NCBI GenBank assembly: GCA_030652635.1 | Contig: JAUSPW010000068.1 | Coordinates: 1-5,749 of the forward strand | DNA from: Pseudohongiella sp. | GTDB taxonomy: Bacteria > Pseudomonadota > Gammaproteobacteria > Pseudomonadales > Pseudohongiellaceae | Direction: 5' to 3' | Length of the DNA stretch: 5,749 bases | The notes under the pieces: model-generated | The model's database searches: none | Told to the model about the DNA's origin: nothing | What the model saw: only the letters and a program-made list of their open reading frames with translations | Program-made: the position numbers and the translations under genes | Shown: piece by piece, positions 1 through 5,749 of the stretch | Layout: the number at the start of each line of letters is the position of its first letter | Numbering within the stretch: position 1 is the first letter of the stretch

Positions 1-743
1 AAATCCTCCGCCACCTCCTGCTGCAACATCAACCACTGCACCTCCACATAATCGCGCGCATGCCCCCAATCACGCAGCGCATCCAGATTCCCCATATAAA
101 TACAGCGCTCAAGCCCCTGCGCGATATTGGCCAAACCCCGCGTGATCTTGCGCGTCACAAAGGTTTCTCCCCGACGTGGCGACTCGTGATTAAACAGAAT
201 GCCATTGCAGGCATACATGCCGTAGGCCTCGCGATAATTCACGGTGATCCAGTAGGCGTAGAGCTTGGCAACCCCATAGGGCGAGCGCGGATGGAATGGC
301 GTGGTTTCCGTCTGAGGAGACTCCTGCACCAGGCCGTACAACTCTGAAGTCGACGCCTGATAAAAACGCGTTTTATGCTCCAGACCCAGCAAACGAATGG
401 CCTCCAGCAACCGCAAAGTGCCCATGGCATCCACATCGGCCGTATATTCCGGCGCCTCAAAACTCACCGCCACATGCGACTGCGCACCCAGGTTATACAC
501 CTCATCCGGCTGCACCTCCTGCAAAATCCGGGTCAGATTAGAGGAATCAGTCAGATCGCCGTAGTGCAGCACAAACTGCTGATTGTCCACGTGCGGATCC
601 TGATAAATATGATCAACCCGCTGCGTGTTAAACAAAGACGCACGCCGCTTGATGCCATGCACCTCATAACCCTTGCCGAGTAAAAACTCCGCCAGATACG
701 AACCATCCTGACCGGTGATACCGGTAATCAACGCCTTTTTCAC
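1..743 (-). CDS. gmd: GDP-mannose 4,6-dehydratase, N-terminal part (3' end beyond window)
   Basis: Converts GDP-D-mannose to GDP-4-keto-6-deoxy-D-mannose in the cytoplasm, the first step towards GDP-fucose, GDP-rhamnose, GDP-perosamine or similar sugars for surface glycans. The reverse strand reads openly from a GTG at 743 to the left edge: 247 whole codons plus two bases. The usual length is about 350-375 residues, so roughly a third is missing. Visible marks of the extended short-chain dehydrogenase fold: the NAD(P) loop GITGQDGSYL (G8, G11, G14), the segment STSELYG with T132 and E134, the catalytic pair Y156/K160 in SPYGVAK, then NHESPRRGETFVTRKI and RDWGHARDYV, all typical of Gmd. The GTG at 743 is chosen because it gives the family N-terminus MKKALITGITG and has a GAAGG ribosome site 8 nt upstream. 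An in-frame GTG at 752 is an alternative but overlaps that site. The gene runs divergently from the receptor gene. Product identity is very secure; the final deoxysugar is unknown. Confidence 0.96.
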   Translation of the reverse strand, partial: MKKALITGITGQDGSYLAEFLLGKGYEVHGIKRRASLFNTQRVDHIYQDPHVDNQQFVLHYGDLTDSSNLTRILQEVQPDEVYNLGAQSHVAVSFEAPEYTADVDAMGTLRLLEAIRLLGLEHKTRFYQASTSELYGLVQESPQTETTPFHPRSPYGVAKLYAYWITVNYREAYGMYACNGILFNHESPRRGETFVTRKITRGLANIAQGLERCIYMGNLDALRDWGHARDYVEVQWLMLQQEVAED

Positions 744-761
744 GTGCAGCACCTTCTTTTG

Positions 762-836
762 GGTAGGGGTCGGAGGGATCAAAAAATGATCCCTCCGACC
801 CCAAATTACCAAAATTTGATCCCTCCGTCCCCTACC
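762..836. repeat. Larger nested inverted repeat, 22-bp arms with one mismatch
   Basis: Positions 762-783 and 815-836 are reverse complements except for one base (the A/T variable position of the core). They enclose the second arm of the smaller hairpin. The left arm can therefore pair either with 788-802 or with 815-836, giving two mutually exclusive structures. This is the arrangement expected of a pair of REP palindromes (BIME-like) or of a small palindromic element partly duplicated. Confidence 0.75.
766..802. repeat. Perfect 15-bp inverted repeat (hairpin) upstream of gmd
   Basis: The arms at 766-780 (GGGGTCGGAGGGATC) and 788-802 are exact reverse complements around a 7-nt A-rich loop. 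One further A:T pair extends the stem to 16 bp. On the minus strand it would lie in the gmd leader if transcription starts further upstream, with its near edge 22 nt before the GTG start. A stem this stable could slow ribosome entry or protect mRNA ends, as known for some REP elements; neither effect can be read from sequence alone. Confidence 0.9.
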
Positions 837-863
837 TGGTCATTTTTTGATCCCTCCGACCCC

Positions 864-885
864 AAAGCGGTGCCAAAGCGGTGCC
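864..885. repeat. Tandem duplication of 11 bp (AAAGCGGTGCC x2)
   Basis: Two exact adjacent copies of AAAGCGGTGCC lie at 864-874 and 875-885, between the third full repeat core and the truncated fourth one. The duplication spaces the truncated core so that the 31-bp periodicity of the cluster is kept. It is most simply a replication-slippage product. Confidence 0.85.
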
Positions 886-891
886 TCCGAC

Positions 892-1011
892 CCCTGGGGC
901 GCACCAGAATAGTTCGCCGGGGTCGCCACAGGATTTGAAGGTGATTTTGAAGGCGGGACGGCCTCTACGTATGCGCCAGGACTGAATTCCGTGGTCTGCG
1001 AGCAAATCCCT
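892..1011 (-). pseudogene. Possible remnant of a small protein gene, truncated by the repeat cluster
   Basis: On the minus strand 40 codons read RDLLADHGIQSWRIRRGR, then PAFKITFKSCGDPGELFWCAPG. The frame has a TAA just upstream (1014-1012) and no plausible start, so it cannot be an intact gene. The pattern (an LLxxHGI helix, a basic WRxxRGRxxxK strand, an F-K-I-T-F strand, then a small-residue turn before CAPG) looks protein-like. It recalls short phage or plasmid proteins with a HicA-like alpha-beta fold that read 'LL..HGI..WR...G.KH.K..F...G'. That likeness is from memory and unverified. The readable part ends where the repeat cluster begins (about 894), as if the C-terminus had been replaced by repeat DNA. 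It could also be chance; confidence is low. Confidence 0.3.
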
Positions 1012-1204
1012 TTATAAACCAATGTGTTAATTATGCGGGCGGTTGATTTGCAAAGTCGGTAGCTTGCGCTGTTTTCTACGTTAATAAACCTAGCGTACTC
1101 AAACTTCGCAATTGACTGGCATGAATAGTGCGTCACAGAGCTTGTCAGCTACATCAAGGTCTACCTCCAACAAGACATCAGCTACAACAATGTGAGGACA
1201 CAAC
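895..1204. other. Leader region of the receptor gene, no intact gene seen
   Basis: Apart from the possible remnant at 892-1011, this stretch holds no convincing coding sequence on either strand. From about 1005 it becomes AT-richer, with TTTATAAA at 1010-1017 and TTAATTAT at 1027-1034, as expected for promoter DNA serving the receptor and perhaps gmd. No -35/-10 pair with good match and spacing could be singled out. No riboswitch-like fold, Fur box or terminator was recognised. Confidence 0.5.
1194..1198 (+). promoter_or_regulatory. Ribosome binding site of the receptor gene
   Basis: GAGGA lies 6 nt before the ATG at 1205, a good Shine-Dalgarno match at proper spacing. It fixes that ATG as the start. 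The following residues form an N-terminal signal peptide, which agrees. Confidence 0.8.
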
Positions 1205-4200
1205 ATGCCACTGCAACACAGCAAAAAATCGAACCCGCACAAAATCAAAGTACTCTCGGCTGCTATTTCTTTTGCGCTTTTTCCTATCGCAGGTCACTTG
1301 TACGCGCAGGACGCTGGCGCAACGCCGCAACTGGAAGAAGTCGTGGTGACCGGGTCACGCATTACGCGTTTTGAAGGTGACTACGTGGCACCGGTTCTGT
1401 CGCTGGGCGCAGAACAAATGGAACAATCAGGCAAAGTCAACATCGAGGATTTTGTCAGCGAAGTAGCCGCACTGATTGGCTCGACCGGATCGTTTGAATC
1501 AGCAAGCGGGTCGAATGGCACACGTACCGGCATCAACTCACTGAACATGCGTAACCTCGGCACCAACCGTACGCTGGTGCTTGTTAACGGCCGACGTCAC
1601 GTCAGTTCCATCGCCTCTGGCGAACCACTGGTCGACACCAACACCATCCCGACAGCCTTGATCGAGCGCGTTGACGTGCTCACAGGTGGTGCATCCGCCG
1701 TATACGGTGCGGACGCAGTCTCTGGCGCAGTCAACTTTGTATTAAAGAGCGATTTTGAAGGTTTTGCTGTACGCAGCCAAGGTGGTATCTCCGGCCAGCG
1801 TGATGCCGAGGAATACTTTGCCTCCTTTGTGTGGGGCAATAACTTTGCAGATGACCGCGGTAACATCACCGCCAGCTACGAATACCGCAAGCAAGAGAAA
1901 CTGCAGATTTTTGAACGTGATTACGGTCTGGATGGTCGCCTTTACATGGTGAACAACCCAGCTGAATTCCGTAAAACCGACGACCCGAATGTGCCCGATC
2001 GTATTGTTGCTGGTGACCGCCGCTTTATCTTCACAGCGCCGGATGGCCGATATGACATTCTCGGATTTAACACCGCCACCGGCCGCGCGCTGCGCTTTGG
2101 TGACATAAAATTGAACAGCCGCGGACAACCGTTTGACCAAGGCGTCGCAGTTTCCGGCTCTGCTGCTTTGGGCGGCGATGGCACACCAACTGCCTACTTT
2201 ACCAGTCAGTTCCTGCCAGACACAGACACACACGCCATGAACCTGAACGGACGTTTTGATATCAGCGAGCATGCTACCGCTTTTACTGAAATCAAATTTG
2301 TCAGCACTGATGCTATCAACCCACAGTCATCCTCGTTCACATCCGTCCTGGAAATTGGCCTTGATAACCCGTTCCTGCCAGCTGCCTTCTCCACGGCACT
2401 CGCAGGCATACAAGATCCTGTGATCAACCTGGCACGTGACGACCTCGAACTGCGCTCCTCAAACGACAATACCCGCGAAACATCACGGTTTGTTGTTGGT
2501 CTGCGTGGAGACCTGACCGATTGGCTGGACTATGAAGTATCCTTTAACCACGGCATCACAGATGTAACAGCGCGAATTCAGAATATGCGCCGCGAAGACC
2601 GCTATTTTGCCGCGATGGATGCAGTGCGTGACCCCAGAACAGGACAAGCTACTTGCCGGTCCAACTTAAATGCATCAGCAGTGCCGCCCGTAGACAACGT
2701 GGTATCGTCTTACAATGCGGCAGTGTGGGGCGATGCAGCCAACAGCACCTTCACACCCGGCGCAAGCAGCGGTTGCGTGCCATTTAACCCATTTTATGAC
2801 GGTACCAGCGGTTACTTCACACCCGGGGTACTGGCAGCGGACAACCCCAACGCCGCCGCTGTGGCATTTATCACAGGCAACGGCACTCCGCTGATCGACC
2901 GCGGCGAAGTCAAACAGACTGTTTATAACGGATTCGTGGCGGGCAACAGCTCTGGACTGGGTTTTGAACTGCCCTACGGACCGATTGATTTTGTATTTGG
3001 TGGTGAATACCGCGAAGAAAAAATCAAGAACAACGTAGACCCCATCCGCAGCAACCCCAATGGGCTGACCTCGCTCAACTTCGAGCGCAACAGCGGTGCA
3101 GAGTACGACGTAGCAGAAGCGTTCACGGAATTTTCTGCGCCGATATTTGAAGACCTCGGCCCATTCCTGCAAGCCTTGCGACTGGATGCCGCTTACCGCT
3201 ACTCCGATTACTCAACCATCGGCGAAACCAGCGCTTACAGCGTGGGCGCAAACTGGACGCTCAACGACAATATTATTGTACGAGGCTCATTGGGGCAGTC
3301 GGTACGCTCGCCCAACCTGAATGAACTGTTCTCGCCGGACAACGAAGGTTCCTTCCGCCCGGATGACCCCTGTGAGGTGTTTAACCTTGGCAGCCAGACC
3401 GCCAACGCTATCGCTAACTGTCAGGCCGACCTGGCGCCATTGGGTGTTGATCCCAGCAACTTCTTGTCAGCCTCGCCGGTGGGTCGCCCTGGTGTGATTG
3501 GTGGTAACCCCAATCTGCAGGAAGAAACCAGCGACACCAAAACAATTGGTGTAGTGGTCACACCGACCATTCTTCCCGGATTTGTTGCTACCGTGGACGC
3601 ATGGCAGATCGACATGGGCCAGGGAATTTTGTACCCAAGCGCTAACGAAATTGTGAAGCAGTGTTATGACGCGCCGACGCTCGACAACCCGTTCTGCAGC
3701 CTGTTTACACGTGCCAGAACTGGCATTGTCGGCGCGATTATTGACCTGCAACAGCGACCGGTAAACGTCAGTGATCTCAGCACCTCGGGCATAGACTTCA
3801 GCTTCACCTACACCACGGAACTGGGATTCGACGCAGGCAGCCTGACTCTGGGTCTGAATGGCAGCTTTCTTGACACCTTGTTGACGCAGCCAACTGTTGC
3901 GCCGGTACAAGTTGAGCAAGCGGGCATGGTTACCACACTGCTCGGTCAACATTCCCCGGAATGGGTTGCCAACTTCAGTGCAAACTGGGCGCGTGGCCCA
4001 CTTTCAGTGAATTACAGGTTGCATCACCAGAGCGGACTGGATATCTTCACCAAAGAGCAACTCACGCGTCAGCCTGATCTGTCAGATTATACAAAAACAC
4101 GTCGTCTGTACGTGCATGACATTCAAGCCGATTACAAGTTCAATGAGGGCATCAAAGCGTACCTTGGTATCAACAACATCCGCGACAGAGAGCCAGATGC

Positions 4201-4303
4201 CACCTATTTGAACGTGCCAGTTGGCGCACGCGGTCGCTTTGTCTACATGGGAGTGAGTGCAGAGTTTGAGAACCTCAGAAACATTGGCAACGTCTTCTGG
4301 TGA
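1205..4303 (+). CDS. TonB-dependent outer-membrane receptor
   Basis: A 1032-residue outer-membrane importer, energised by TonB-ExbB-ExbD. The start is set by GAGGA upstream. Residues 1-34 form a signal peptide: basic KKSNPHKIK, hydrophobic VLSAAISFALFPIAG, likely cleavage after LYA (A34). A TonB-box-like EEVVVTGSRI follows at about 44-53. The plug spans about 60-185 with NMRNLGTNRTLVLVNGRR, IERVDVLTGGASAVYGADAVSGAVNFV. The remainder is a 22-strand-type barrel with SVRSPNLNELF (699-709) and GNPNLQEETS (from 767), both hallmark barrel motifs. Six cysteines fall in three close pairs (484/524, 723/739, 820/831), probably disulfides in surface loops. The substrate cannot be deduced: there is no N-terminal signalling domain and no neighbouring siderophore or glycan enzyme. 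Oddly, the barrel-like end GRFVYMGVSAEF (F1021) is followed by 11 more residues ending in W. The sulfotransferase gene starts one base after the stop, so the two are co-transcribed. Confidence 0.95.
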   Translation: MPLQHSKKSNPHKIKVLSAAISFALFPIAGHLYAQDAGATPQLEEVVVTGSRITRFEGDYVAPVLSLGAEQMEQSGKVNIEDFVSEVAALIGSTGSFESASGSNGTRTGINSLNMRNLGTNRTLVLVNGRRHVSSIASGEPLVDTNTIPTALIERVDVLTGGASAVYGADAVSGAVNFVLKSDFEGFAVRSQGGISGQRDAEEYFASFVWGNNFADDRGNITASYEYRKQEKLQIFERDYGLDGRLYMVNNPAEFRKTDDPNVPDRIVAGDRRFIFTAPDGRYDILGFNTATGRALRFGDIKLNSRGQPFDQGVAVSGSAALGGDGTPTAYFTSQFLPDTDTHAMNLNGRFDISEHATAFTEIKFVSTDAINPQSSSFTSVLEIGLDNPFLPAAFSTALAGIQDPVINLARDDLELRSSNDNTRETSRFVVGLRGDLTDWLDYEVSFNHGITDVTARIQNMRREDRYFAAMDAVRDPRTGQATCRSNLNASAVPPVDNVVSSYNAAVWGDAANSTFTPGASSGCVPFNPFYDGTSGYFTPGVLAADNPNAAAVAFITGNGTPLIDRGEVKQTVYNGFVAGNSSGLGFELPYGPIDFVFGGEYREEKIKNNVDPIRSNPNGLTSLNFERNSGAEYDVAEAFTEFSAPIFEDLGPFLQALRLDAAYRYSDYSTIGETSAYSVGANWTLNDNIIVRGSLGQSVRSPNLNELFSPDNEGSFRPDDPCEVFNLGSQTANAIANCQADLAPLGVDPSNFLSASPVGRPGVIGGNPNLQEETSDTKTIGVVVTPTILPGFVATVDAWQIDMGQGILYPSANEIVKQCYDAPTLDNPFCSLFTRARTGIVGAIIDLQQRPVNVSDLSTSGIDFSFTYTTELGFDAGSLTLGLNGSFLDTLLTQPTVAPVQVEQAGMVTTLLGQHSPEWVANFSANWARGPLSVNYRLHHQSGLDIFTKEQLTRQPDLSDYTKTRRLYVHDIQADYKFNEGIKAYLGINNIRDREPDATYLNVPVGARGRFVYMGVSAEFENLRNIGNVFW

Positions 4304-4304
4304 T

Positions 4305-5747
4305 ATGAGGACTTGGCAGCTGGCTTCCCAGCTGGCTGCCGATTCACGCAACTGGCCAGAACTCAGACGTATAGCCACAAGCTGGACCCAGACACACCCG
4401 TCATGCGTAGAGGCATGGCGGGCCTTGTCTCGCGGGTATTTTGAAGACTCCCATTTTAACGAAGCCATCTCCGCTTACTCACACATATTAGACCTGGAAC
4501 CTGGCAATGCCAGCCACCTGGTCAGCGCAGCGCGTCTGGCGACGGCAGGCTTGCAGCATGAATCTGCGCGCAGCTATCTGATGGCCGCCGAAGCGCTGGC
4601 ACCTGAATCGGGTGAAGTGCTGTACGCGCTCAGCCGGCTGTATCACCTGACAGGTGAACTCGATAAAGCTGAAGACTACTGTCGTCGAGCGATCCACGTG
4701 TTGCCGGGGTTTGTGCCTGCATATACGGCGCTGGGATTATTGACCGAAGGTCGGCTGAACGACGCAGAAATTGCGATGGTTGTACGCTTGATTAACATGC
4801 CTGGGTTGCATCCCGAGTACCGAGCGATGCTGTGTTTTACCTTAGGCGACGCGCTCGATCGCAAGGGTGACTACGCGCAGGCCTTTGCGGCTTGGGGGCA
4901 GGCCAATGCCATCAACAGCCAGATTTCTGCGCAGGAAGGTTTTGTGTATGACGCAGCGCAGCATGAAGCGGATGTCGCTATTATTGAACAGTTGTTTGAT
5001 GGATGTTACGTGCCTGAAAGTGCTTTGGGTGATGGCGTAAAACCAATCTTTGTGCTTGGCATGCCGCGCTCGGGTACCACATTGGTAGAGAGCATTCTGG
5101 CATCACACTCGGCTGTGTATGGCGCGGGTGAACTGCCCACCTTACCGGCCATTTATGAAGAACTGATGGTCATCGCCCGCCGACAAGGCATCGCGGCTGC
5201 GCAAGAGGCGGTTCGCACGCGCGCTGATGAGTGGCGGGCGCGTTATCTGGCAGCGCTACCGACCAGCCCGGGCTGCACCTACACCGTGGACAAACAGCCA
5301 CTGAACTACCGCTGCATCGGGCTGATCCGCTTGTTGTTTCCGGATGCCCCGATCATTTACACACAACGCTCGGCCGAGGAAGTGGCACTCTCCATTTACC
5401 GCCACAACTTCTCCAAAAACTGGCCATGCGCCCACAAACTCAGCGACATCTACCACTACTTCGGCGTCCACCAACGCATGGTTGAACTCTGGCAAACGCG
5501 CCACCCCGACGCAATTCACGTACTTGACCACATCGCGCTGGTCGCAGACCCCGACGCCGAGATCCGCCGCCTACTTGCATTCACCGGCCTGCCACTCGAG
5601 CCAGCCTGCCTCACCCCCCACAAAACCAAACGCCGCGTCGCCACCTTCAGCTCCGTGCAAGTGCAACGCCCCGTATCCGCCAGCTACACCGGCCGCGCCG
5701 CGCTCTACACTGCTTTTTTGGGAGGGGACGGAGGGATCATTTTTTAA
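4305..5747 (+). CDS. TPR-repeat sulfotransferase family protein
   Basis: A 480-residue, probably cytoplasmic fusion of TPR repeats and a PAPS-dependent sulfotransferase (Sulfotransfer_3-like). The TPR part covers about 35-205: clear units near 36-68, 70-102 and 103-136, one ending in ALGLLTEGRLNDAE, and a last one near 171-204 (GDALDRKGDYAQAFAAWGQA). The catalytic part begins near 246: the 5'-phosphosulfate loop GMPRSGTT at 252-259, GAGEL at 273-277, DKQPLNYR from 329, and the 3'-phosphate motif TQRSAEEVALSIYRHNF from 353, with R355 and S363. The C-terminal VADPDAEIRRLLAFTGLP matches the family. Start choice: the ATG at 4305 leaves a 1-nt gap after the receptor stop but has no clear Shine-Dalgarno, which suggests translational coupling. 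A GTG at 4257, preceded by GGGAG, would add 16 residues and overlap the receptor gene. The usual W..Y...L.PL tail is degenerate (GRAALYTAFL), and the last nine codons are repeat DNA. Acceptor unknown: sugar, lipid or peptide are all possible. Confidence 0.92.
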   Translation: MRTWQLASQLAADSRNWPELRRIATSWTQTHPSCVEAWRALSRGYFEDSHFNEAISAYSHILDLEPGNASHLVSAARLATAGLQHESARSYLMAAEALAPESGEVLYALSRLYHLTGELDKAEDYCRRAIHVLPGFVPAYTALGLLTEGRLNDAEIAMVVRLINMPGLHPEYRAMLCFTLGDALDRKGDYAQAFAAWGQANAINSQISAQEGFVYDAAQHEADVAIIEQLFDGCYVPESALGDGVKPIFVLGMPRSGTTLVESILASHSAVYGAGELPTLPAIYEELMVIARRQGIAAAQEAVRTRADEWRARYLAALPTSPGCTYTVDKQPLNYRCIGLIRLLFPDAPIIYTQRSAEEVALSIYRHNFSKNWPCAHKLSDIYHYFGVHQRMVELWQTRHPDAIHVLDHIALVADPDAEIRRLLAFTGLPLEPACLTPHKTKRRVATFSSVQVQRPVSASYTGRAALYTAFLGGDGGIIF

Positions 5748-5749
5748 CC
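5713..5749. repeat. Second location of the GGGG[A/T]CGGAGGGATC repeat, at the window edge
   Basis: Positions 5720-5739 match 761-781 in the same orientation, with one base missing and one substitution, and both are preceded by CTTTT or a longer T run. Read in reverse, 5720-5738 matches 818-836 at 18 of 19 positions, including the variant T of that core. The copy continues into ATTTTTT and is probably the first arm of another palindromic cluster cut by the window end. It overlaps the 3' end of the sulfotransferase gene and contains its TAA (5745-5747). Confidence 0.85.

Larger units (their letters stand above)
754..894. repeat. Palindromic repeat cluster with core GATCCCTCCG[A/T]CCCC
   Basis: Four copies of one core lie here in plus orientation: 788-802, 818-832 (with T in place of A), 849-863 and a truncated one at 884-894. 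Their spacing is 30, 31 and 31 bp. One inverted copy lies at 766-780. T-rich or A-rich runs precede each full core. The arrangement makes one perfect hairpin and a larger nested inverted repeat (listed separately). The same sequence reappears at 5713-5749, so this is a dispersed family, not a local duplication. It resembles REP-type elements, which in gammaproteobacteria are mobilised by RAYT (IS200-like) transposases, but no transposase is encoded in the window, so the family assignment is inference. It is not a terminator for any visible gene, because both flanking genes start here rather than end. Confidence 0.85.

Noticed and set aside
766..802. Hairpin as an intrinsic terminator
   Set aside because: No gene ends here: gmd and the receptor gene both start on either side and run away from it. 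The T run after the stem is also lacking on the plus strand.
788..894. Regularly spaced short repeats resembling a CRISPR array
   Set aside because: The repeat is only 15 bp and the spacers 15-16 bp, with just three full copies; the spacing is far too short and a further copy is inverted. No cas gene is present.
744..938. Plus-strand open frame through the repeat cluster
   Set aside because: It encodes reiterations of the repeat core (IPPTPN, IPPSPTW) and has no independent support.
840..1136. Open frame of 98 codons on the minus strand across the intergenic region
   Set aside because: Its C-terminal third translates the repeat cluster, composition is low-complexity and no family pattern is visible. 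The protein-like signal is in a different frame (892-1011).
1112..1140. TTGACT as a sigma-70 -35 box for the receptor
   Set aside because: At 16-18 nt spacing the downstream hexamer (ACAGAG or nearby) does not resemble TATAAT, so no promoter is called.
1141..1204. Fur box or other iron-responsive operator upstream of the receptor
   Set aside because: No GATAATGAT-like hexamer array or similar palindrome is visible, so iron control and a siderophore substrate are not supported.
1742..2272. Long antisense open frame of 176 codons inside the receptor gene
   Set aside because: It lies wholly opposite a well-supported receptor sequence, with no recognisable domain; it is an antisense shadow of the coding composition.

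Overview
The window looks like chromosomal DNA of a Gram-negative bacterium, most likely a gammaproteobacterium of the marine or aquatic oligotroph type. The evidence is a roughly 1000-residue TonB-dependent outer-membrane receptor, a TPR-sulfotransferase directly behind it, a proteobacterial GDP-mannose 4,6-dehydratase, and clusters of short GC-rich palindromes between genes. The lineage is inferred from gene style only.

Layout. (1) Positions 1-743, minus strand: the N-terminal two thirds of gmd, running off the left edge. (2) Positions 744-1204: a 461-bp divergent intergenic region. It opens with a cluster of palindromic repeats built on the core GATCCCTCCG[A/T]CCCC (about 754-894). Next comes a stretch that on the minus strand encodes a 40-residue fragment resembling a broken small protein (892-1011). 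The remainder is the leader of the receptor gene. (3) Positions 1205-4303, plus strand: a complete TonB-dependent receptor with signal peptide, TonB box, plug and barrel. (4) Positions 4305-5747, plus strand: a TPR domain fused to a PAPS-dependent sulfotransferase domain, starting one base after the receptor stop codon. Its last codons and its stop codon lie inside another copy of the same repeat, at the right edge (5713-5749).

How the parts may work together. The receptor and the sulfotransferase almost certainly share one transcript and are probably translationally coupled. The receptor would import an unknown large or scarce ligand across the outer membrane. The sulfotransferase would transfer sulfate from PAPS to an unknown acceptor. 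Gmd makes GDP-4-keto-6-deoxymannose for deoxysugar-containing surface glycans; it is transcribed divergently and separated by the repeats, so a functional link is only a possibility.

The most unusual points are the repeat family on both sides of the receptor-sulfotransferase pair, the repeat forming the C-terminus of the sulfotransferase, the periodic (30-31 bp) arrangement of repeat cores just upstream of the gmd start, the decayed gene fragment that ends exactly in the repeats, and an abrupt change of codon style inside the sulfotransferase gene.
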